Positions 58,507 to 64,000 of a stretch of DNA of 64,000 bases are shown here, piece by piece. The stretch's first letter is position 1; each line of letters starts with the position of its first letter. A program made the position numbers and the translations under genes. The DNA comes from Candidatus Rokuibacteriota bacterium (GTDB taxonomy: Bacteria > Methylomirabilota > Methylomirabilia > Rokubacteriales > CSP1-6). Under the pieces are notes generated by a model. It did no database searches and was not told where the DNA came from. It saw only the letters and a program-made list of their open reading frames with translations. The DNA lies in contig QHRW01000106.1 of assembly GCA_003220265.1 (NCBI GenBank), positions 62,001 through 126,000 on the forward strand. Reading direction: 5' to 3'.

Positions 58507-60057
58507 TCACGGCTCCAGGAGCCGGCGGCGCAGCAGCTTTCCGGTCGGGCTCTTCGGTAGGGCCGCCACGAACTCGTAGCGCCTCGGCCGCTTGAAGGAC
58601 GCGAAGTCCCTGGCCTCGCGGCAGAAGCGATCGAGGTCCTCCGCGCTCAGCATCGCGGTGCCGTCGTGGGCCCGGCGCGGCACGACGAACGCCGTCACCA
58701 TCTGTCCCAGCCGCTCGTCCGGCAGGCCGACCACGCACGCTTCCTGCACCTGCGGGTGGCGCACGAGCACGTCCTCGACCTCCGTCGGGTAGACGTTCTC
58801 GCCGCCGGTGATGATCATGTCGTCCACGCGGCCGACGGTGTAGAGGTCGCCCTCGTCGTCCTCCCAGGCGAGATCGCCGGTGAAGTACCAGCCCTCGCGG
58901 AGGGCCCGCGCGTCGGCGTCGGGACGGCGCCAGTACCCGCTGAAGGCCTCGGGCGAGTCGAGCGCCACGATGAGCTCGCCCGTCTCGCCGCGCGCCACCA
59001 CGTCGTCGGGGCTCCCCTTGCGCTCGGGATCCGCGCGCACGATGCGTGAGCGGCCGAAGAGGCCGCTGCGGCCGGCGCAGGTGGGCTTGTCGAGCACGCG
59101 GTCGCACACCGTGAACGTGTAGACCTCGGTGCTGCCGAGATGATTGACGAAGACGTGCGGGCGAAAGACCTCGGCCACGCGGCGCGTGAGCGTGCTCGTC
59201 ATGGGCGCGCCCGCGTAGCCCAGCTTCGTCACGGTGCCCAGGTGATAACGGCCGATGTCCGGCAGCGACACCAGGTCGTGGTAGAGCGTGGGCACCAGGT
59301 AGAGCGCGCTCACGCGCATATCTTGAAGCAGCCCGGCGGCCACCGCCGCGCTCCAGTCGGGCAGGCAGATGAGCGCGCCGTTCAGCAGCGCCATGGCGAG
59401 CATCGAGCGCACGCCCATCGTGTGGTAGAGCGGCATGGCGCCCAGCGTGCGCTCGCCGAAGGCGTTGCGGCTCTGGACGATGTGCGCGAGCGCGGCGCTG
59501 GCCTCGGCGCGATGCGTGCGCGGCACGCCCTTGGGCCGCCCGGTCGTGCCCGACGTGTAGAGCATGATGCTGACGTCGCCCTCGGCCACCCTCACGTCGG
59601 GCGGGCCGGGATCGTCGCTGCCGGCGGCCAGCGTCTCGAAGGCGAGCGTGTCGGGCAGGGTGTCGGTCGCGGCGCCGGCGCAGATCCAGTGCCGCACGCG
59701 CGGCAGGGCCGGACGCGCGGCCTCCGCGGCGGCCCGGCTCGCCGCCTCGAACACCACCGCGACGCCGTCGGCGTCGTCGGCGCAGAAGCGCACCTCGCCC
59801 TCCGAGTACCGCCAGTTGAGCGGGGTGGCGACGAGGCCGAGCTTCTGGCAGGCCCAGTACGTCACCACGTGCTCCTCGCGGTTCTTCAGCAGGATGACGA
59901 CGTGCTCGCCGCGCACGAGACCCAGGCGCGCCAGCGACGCTGCCACGCGATTGACGCGCGCCTCGAGGGCCCGGTACGTCGCGCGGCGGCCGCCGTCGGC
60001 GATCGCCTCCGCCGCCGGCGCCCGCCCGGCGGCGACGGTCAGCGCGCGGGCGAGCAT
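58507..60057 (-). CDS. AMP-dependent acyl-CoA synthetase/ligase
   Basis: This 516-residue ANL-family enzyme has the P-loop IMLYTSGTTGRPKGVPRTH, LPLYHTMGVR-like text (AMPLYHTMGV), the GYWRRPDADARALREGWYFT and TGDLAWEDDEGDLYTVGRVD segments and the catalytic Lys region LPKSPTGKLLRRRLL. It activates a carboxylic acid as acyl-adenylate and forms the CoA thioester; the acid is unknown. The ATG at 60057 overlaps the stop of the reductase gene (ATGA). Confidence 0.92.
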   Translation of the reverse strand: MLARALTVAAGRAPAAEAIADGGRRATYRALEARVNRVAASLARLGLVRGEHVVILLKNREEHVVTYWACQKLGLVATPLNWRYSEGEVRFCADDADGVAVVFEAASRAAAEAARPALPRVRHWICAGAATDTLPDTLAFETLAAGSDDPGPPDVRVAEGDVSIMLYTSGTTGRPKGVPRTHRAEASAALAHIVQSRNAFGERTLGAMPLYHTMGVRSMLAMALLNGALICLPDWSAAVAAGLLQDMRVSALYLVPTLYHDLVSLPDIGRYHLGTVTKLGYAGAPMTSTLTRRVAEVFRPHVFVNHLGSTEVYTFTVCDRVLDKPTCAGRSGLFGRSRIVRADPERKGSPDDVVARGETGELIVALDSPEAFSGYWRRPDADARALREGWYFTGDLAWEDDEGDLYTVGRVDDMIITGGENVYPTEVEDVLVRHPQVQEACVVGLPDERLGQMVTAFVVPRRAHDGTAMLSAEDLDRFCREARDFASFKRPRRYEFVAALPKSPTGKLLRRRLLEP

Positions 60058-61073
60058 CAGAACCCTTCCAGCACGATCTTGCCGACGACGTGTCCGCCCT
60101 CGAGCTGCGCGTGGGCCTGCTTGAGGTTGGCGGCGTTGATCGGGCCCAGGCGGGTGGCGACCGTGGTCTTCAGCGTGTCCTGCTCCACCAGCGCGGCGGC
60201 CTCGTCGAGGATCTGGTGCTGAAGCTGCATGTCCGGTGTCTGGAAGGTCGGCCGCGTGAACATGAGCTCCCACGCGAACGTGACGCTCTTCTGCATGAGC
60301 GGCGCCAGATCGACGGGCTTCTGGGTGGCCACGATCGAGCAGATCTTCCCCTGCGGCGCGATGATCCCCGCGAAGGCCGGGAAATGCGCGTCGGTGCTGT
60401 TGCAGCAGAGGATGTAGTCCACGTCGGGCTGCGCGAGCGCCGCGAGCTGGGGGGCGAGATCCTTCGTATGGTCGACCACCTCGTCGGCGCCGAGGTCGCG
60501 CGCCCACGCGCTCGACTCGGGCCGCGACGCGGTGGCGATCACGCGCAGCCGCGCCACGCGCTTGGCGAGCTGGATGGCGATCGAGCCCACGCCCCCGGCG
60601 CCGCCGATGACGAGCACCGTGCGGCCGGCGTGGGCGCCCGTCTTCGAGACGCCCATCCGATCGAAGAGCGCCTCCCACGCCGTGAGCGTCGTCAGCGGCA
60701 GCGCGGCCGCCTCCGCGAAGCGCAGGCTGCGCGGCTTGCGGCCCGCGATGCGCTCGTCCACCAGGTGCAGCTCGCTGTTGCCGCCCGGGCGGGTACGGCT
60801 GCCGGCGTAGTAGACCGCGTCGCCGGGCTTGAACAGGGTGGCGTCGGGGCCGACGGCCTTCACGACGCCCGCGACGTCCCAGCCAAGGATCTTCGGCGCG
60901 CTCTCCACCTGGGGCTTCGGCGCGCGCATCTTGTAGTCCACCGGGTTGACGGCGACGGCCTTGACCTCCACGAGCAGGTCGCGCCCGGCCGCCTGCGGCG
61001 TCTCCACCTCGAGGTCGAGCAGCGACTCGGGATCCTCGATGGGCAGATAGCGATAGAGGCCGACGGCTTTCAT
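60057..61073 (-). CDS. Zinc-type alcohol dehydrogenase-like/quinone reductase
   Basis: This 338-residue MDR-superfamily protein has the GroES-like N-domain (VEVKAVAVNPVDYKMRAPKP, LGWDVAGVVKAVGPDATLFK) and the NADPH Rossmann motif VLVIGGAGGVGSIAIQLAKR. The catalytic zinc ligands are absent, so it is of the ZADH/quinone-oxidoreductase type. The ATG at 61073 begins the fold (MKAVGLYRYLP). It is upstream of and coupled to the ligase. Confidence 0.9.
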   Translation of the reverse strand: MKAVGLYRYLPIEDPESLLDLEVETPQAAGRDLLVEVKAVAVNPVDYKMRAPKPQVESAPKILGWDVAGVVKAVGPDATLFKPGDAVYYAGSRTRPGGNSELHLVDERIAGRKPRSLRFAEAAALPLTTLTAWEALFDRMGVSKTGAHAGRTVLVIGGAGGVGSIAIQLAKRVARLRVIATASRPESSAWARDLGADEVVDHTKDLAPQLAALAQPDVDYILCCNSTDAHFPAFAGIIAPQGKICSIVATQKPVDLAPLMQKSVTFAWELMFTRPTFQTPDMQLQHQILDEAAALVEQDTLKTTVATRLGPINAANLKQAHAQLEGGHVVGKIVLEGF

Positions 61074-61129
61074 AGCCCGCAGAATAACGTAAAATCCCCC
61101 ACGATCCCCCAACCCCGCGGAGGTGAGCC

Positions 61130-62296
61130 ATGAGCGGTCAGAGCCACGCGCGCACCGCCCGCGCCGATGTCGTCGGCAGCCTGCTGCGCCCGCCGTATCT
61201 GAGGGAAGCCCGCGCCGGCATGCGCGCCGGCACGGTCAGCGACGTCCAGCTTCGCGCGGTGGAAGACCACGCCGTCGGCGAGGCGATCGCGCTGCAGGAG
61301 TCGGCCGGGCTCGACGTCATCACCGACGGCGAGCTTCGGCGCAACTCCTGGGTCGTCACGATCCCGCTGCGCGAGGAAGGCGTGGCGCGCGCGCCCCTGG
61401 CCGGCTTCGACTTCCTGCCCGCCGACCCCGGCTGGTGGTCGCTGTGGAAGGAGCCCGACGGCAGCAAGGCCACCGTGTGGACGTCGCCGAAGCGCCCGTT
61501 CGTGACCCGGCCGATCGAGGTCGTACGCGACATCGTGGAGGACGAGTATGCGTTCCTCAGGACTCACGCGCGCGCCCGCACGAAGCTGACGATCCCGGCG
61601 CCGAGCTGGCACCGCATCTTCTGGCACCCCGAGCATTCGCGCGCCGCCTATCCGGCGCCGGAAGACTTCCTGCGCGCCGTCGCCGACTACCTGCGGACGC
61701 GTGTCATCCCCCGGCTCATCGAGCGCGGCGGCGACTACATCCAGCTCGACGCTCCGAACTACGCCCAGTGGCACGTCGACGCCGACAACCGCGCGGCCTT
61801 CGAGCGCTGGGGCCACGACATGGCAGCCGAGCTGACCGCGGACGCCGAGATCGACAACCTCGCCATGGAAGGCGTGCGCGGCGTCACGCGCGCCATTCAC
61901 ATCTGCCGGGGCAACGCGCCCGGCGGACGCTGGCTGGCCAACGGCGGCTACGAGAAGATCGCCGCCGAGGTCTTTCCGCGCCTGAGCCACTTCGACCGGC
62001 TGCTGCTGGAGTACGACACGCCCCGCGCCGGCGACTTTCCCCCGCTGGGCCACGTGCGGCCGGCCACCGAGGTGGTCCTGGGGCTGCTGACCACGAAGAA
62101 GGGCGAGCTCGAGGACGCGGCGCGGGTCGAGGCGCGCATCCGCGAGGCGGCCCGCTACGTGCCGCTGGAACGGCTGGCGCTCAGCTCGCAGTGCGGCTTC
62201 GCCTCCGGCGAGGCCGGCAACCCGCTCACGCCGGCGCAGCAGGATGCCAAGCTCCGTTTGGTGGCCCAGGTCGCGCGCAAGGTGTGGACGGCGTGA
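61130..62296 (+). CDS. MetE C-terminal-domain methyltransferase-like protein
   Basis: This 388-residue barrel has the cobalamin-independent methionine synthase C-domain features: VGSLLRPPYL, DVITDGELRRNSW, IQLDAPNYAQW, and zinc ligands in IHICRGN, LLLEYDTP and SSQCGFAS. Short proteins of this type are methyl donors/acceptors in core or special methyl transfer; methionine formation is not proven. CGGAGGTGAG supports the ATG. Confidence 0.9.
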   Translation: MSGQSHARTARADVVGSLLRPPYLREARAGMRAGTVSDVQLRAVEDHAVGEAIALQESAGLDVITDGELRRNSWVVTIPLREEGVARAPLAGFDFLPADPGWWSLWKEPDGSKATVWTSPKRPFVTRPIEVVRDIVEDEYAFLRTHARARTKLTIPAPSWHRIFWHPEHSRAAYPAPEDFLRAVADYLRTRVIPRLIERGGDYIQLDAPNYAQWHVDADNRAAFERWGHDMAAELTADAEIDNLAMEGVRGVTRAIHICRGNAPGGRWLANGGYEKIAAEVFPRLSHFDRLLLEYDTPRAGDFPPLGHVRPATEVVLGLLTTKKGELEDAARVEARIREAARYVPLERLALSSQCGFASGEAGNPLTPAQQDAKLRLVAQVARKVWTA

Positions 62297-62350
62297 GACT
62301 TGCACCTGTAGGTGAGGAGACGAACATCACCGCAGGGGCACGAGGTCTCC

Positions 62351-62486
62351 ATGAATACGATTCTCCTGGTCATCCTGATCTTGCTGCTGGTGGGCGCGCT
62401 GCCGATGTGGCCGTACAGCTCGGGCTGGGGCTACTTTCCGAGCGGCGGGCTCGGCCTGCTGCTGCTGATCCTCATCATCCTGGCGG

Positions 62487-62503
<17 letters not shown>
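62351..62503 (+). CDS. DUF3309 small membrane protein
   Basis: This 50-residue protein matches the DUF3309 pattern: [20 protein letters not shown], then [20 protein letters not shown], ending AVTGRL. It has two membrane segments around a WPYS-type turn. The function is unknown. Its stop overlaps the end of the convergent ABC ATPase gene by 17 bp. Confidence 0.85.
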
Positions 62504-63730
<1,227 letters not shown>

Positions 63731-63734
<4 letters not shown>

Positions 63735-64000
63735 TCGCCCGGCGGCTGCGTCACGCGGCGGGCCACCGTGAAGAGCAGCACGAGCGCAACGGCCACGGCC
63801 AGCGTCTGCAGCAGGGCCATCGCCGCCGTGAGCTCGGTGCTGGTGGAGAACCACGACTCCACGATGGCCGGCGTGATGACCTTCGCCTTGGGCCCCATCA
63901 ACAAGATGGACGCGCCCAGCTCGCGCACGCTGGCGATGAACAGCAGCAGCCAGGCGGCCACCAGGCCCGGGCGCAGCAGCGGCAGCGTCACCGTGCGCAT
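63731..64000 (-). CDS. ABC transporter permease, C-terminal part
   Basis: About 89 residues of an inner-membrane permease are visible, with the EAA-loop remnant [19 protein letters not shown] and two last helices ([35 protein letters not shown]). The protein begins beyond the right edge; the first visible Met is probably internal. The text resembles iron(III)- and thiamine-type permeases. It is coupled to the ATPase by an ATGA overlap. Confidence 0.85.

Overview
This window is very GC-rich (about 70% G+C by eye) bacterial chromosome, with GC-ending codons almost throughout and genes packed into short operons joined by ATGA/GTGA overlaps. The mix of ABC, TRAP/TAXI and hydantoinase/CoA-type catabolic genes, the many MaoC/hotdog proteins and the G/C-rich intergenic hairpin family fit an uncultured soil or subsurface lineage such as Candidatus Rokubacteria/Methylomirabilota. 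That assignment is inference, because no rRNA or other phylogenetic marker is present. I saw no rRNA, tRNA, CRISPR, phage or insertion sequence.

Layout. 1-5.1 kb: two MaoC-like proteins, a small basic protein, leuC/leuD with small membrane genes, and an isocitrate-lyase-superfamily enzyme. 5.2-9.4 kb: a sugar-type ABC operon with a Tat-signal binding protein, two permeases and an NHL protein, but no ATPase. 9.5-9.8 kb: four tandem 92-bp hairpin repeats. 9.8-12.4 kb: a diiron protein divergent from a TetR regulator with a shared palindrome, then an AhpD-like selenoprotein with an in-frame UGA and a SECIS-like hairpin. 12.4-19.2 kb: aquaporin, NlpC/P60, and hyuA and hyuB split by membrane and thioesterase genes. 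19.6-21.1 kb: an ECF sigma factor coupled to a fused anti-sigma / O6-alkylguanine methyltransferase / Ada-type zinc protein. 21.3-34.5 kb: small membrane proteins, hydrolase, THEP1 NTPase, FAD oxidoreductase, enolase-superfamily enzyme, TAXI-TRAP transporter, DUF169, MBL hydrolase, PilZ, cupin, EamA transporter and a response regulator. 34.5-39.7 kb: a polyphosphate block (ppk1, ppx, polyphosphate-type glucokinase, sixA). 39.8-44.6 kb: exonuclease III, LLM oxidoreductase, alkaline phosphatase-family protein and an isolated gvpA. 44.6-50.4 kb: a mandelate-like pair (ThDP enzyme plus racemase family) divergent from a taurine/sulfonate-type ABC operon and a thioesterase. 50.4-57.2 kb: a GH13 enzyme and a MoxR/DUF58/DUF4129 operon. 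57.2-58.5 kb: a receiver protein behind a c-di-GMP-I riboswitch, divergent from a PilZ protein. 58.5-64 kb: acyl-CoA ligase with quinone reductase, a MetE-like protein, DUF3309, and an ABC ATPase/permease pair cut by the window edge.

The most notable points are the alkylation-sensor-like sigma/anti-sigma pair, the selenoprotein, the c-di-GMP riboswitch next to PilZ, and a dispersed two-hairpin repeat family that sits in intergenic DNA and in places is read into coding sequence.
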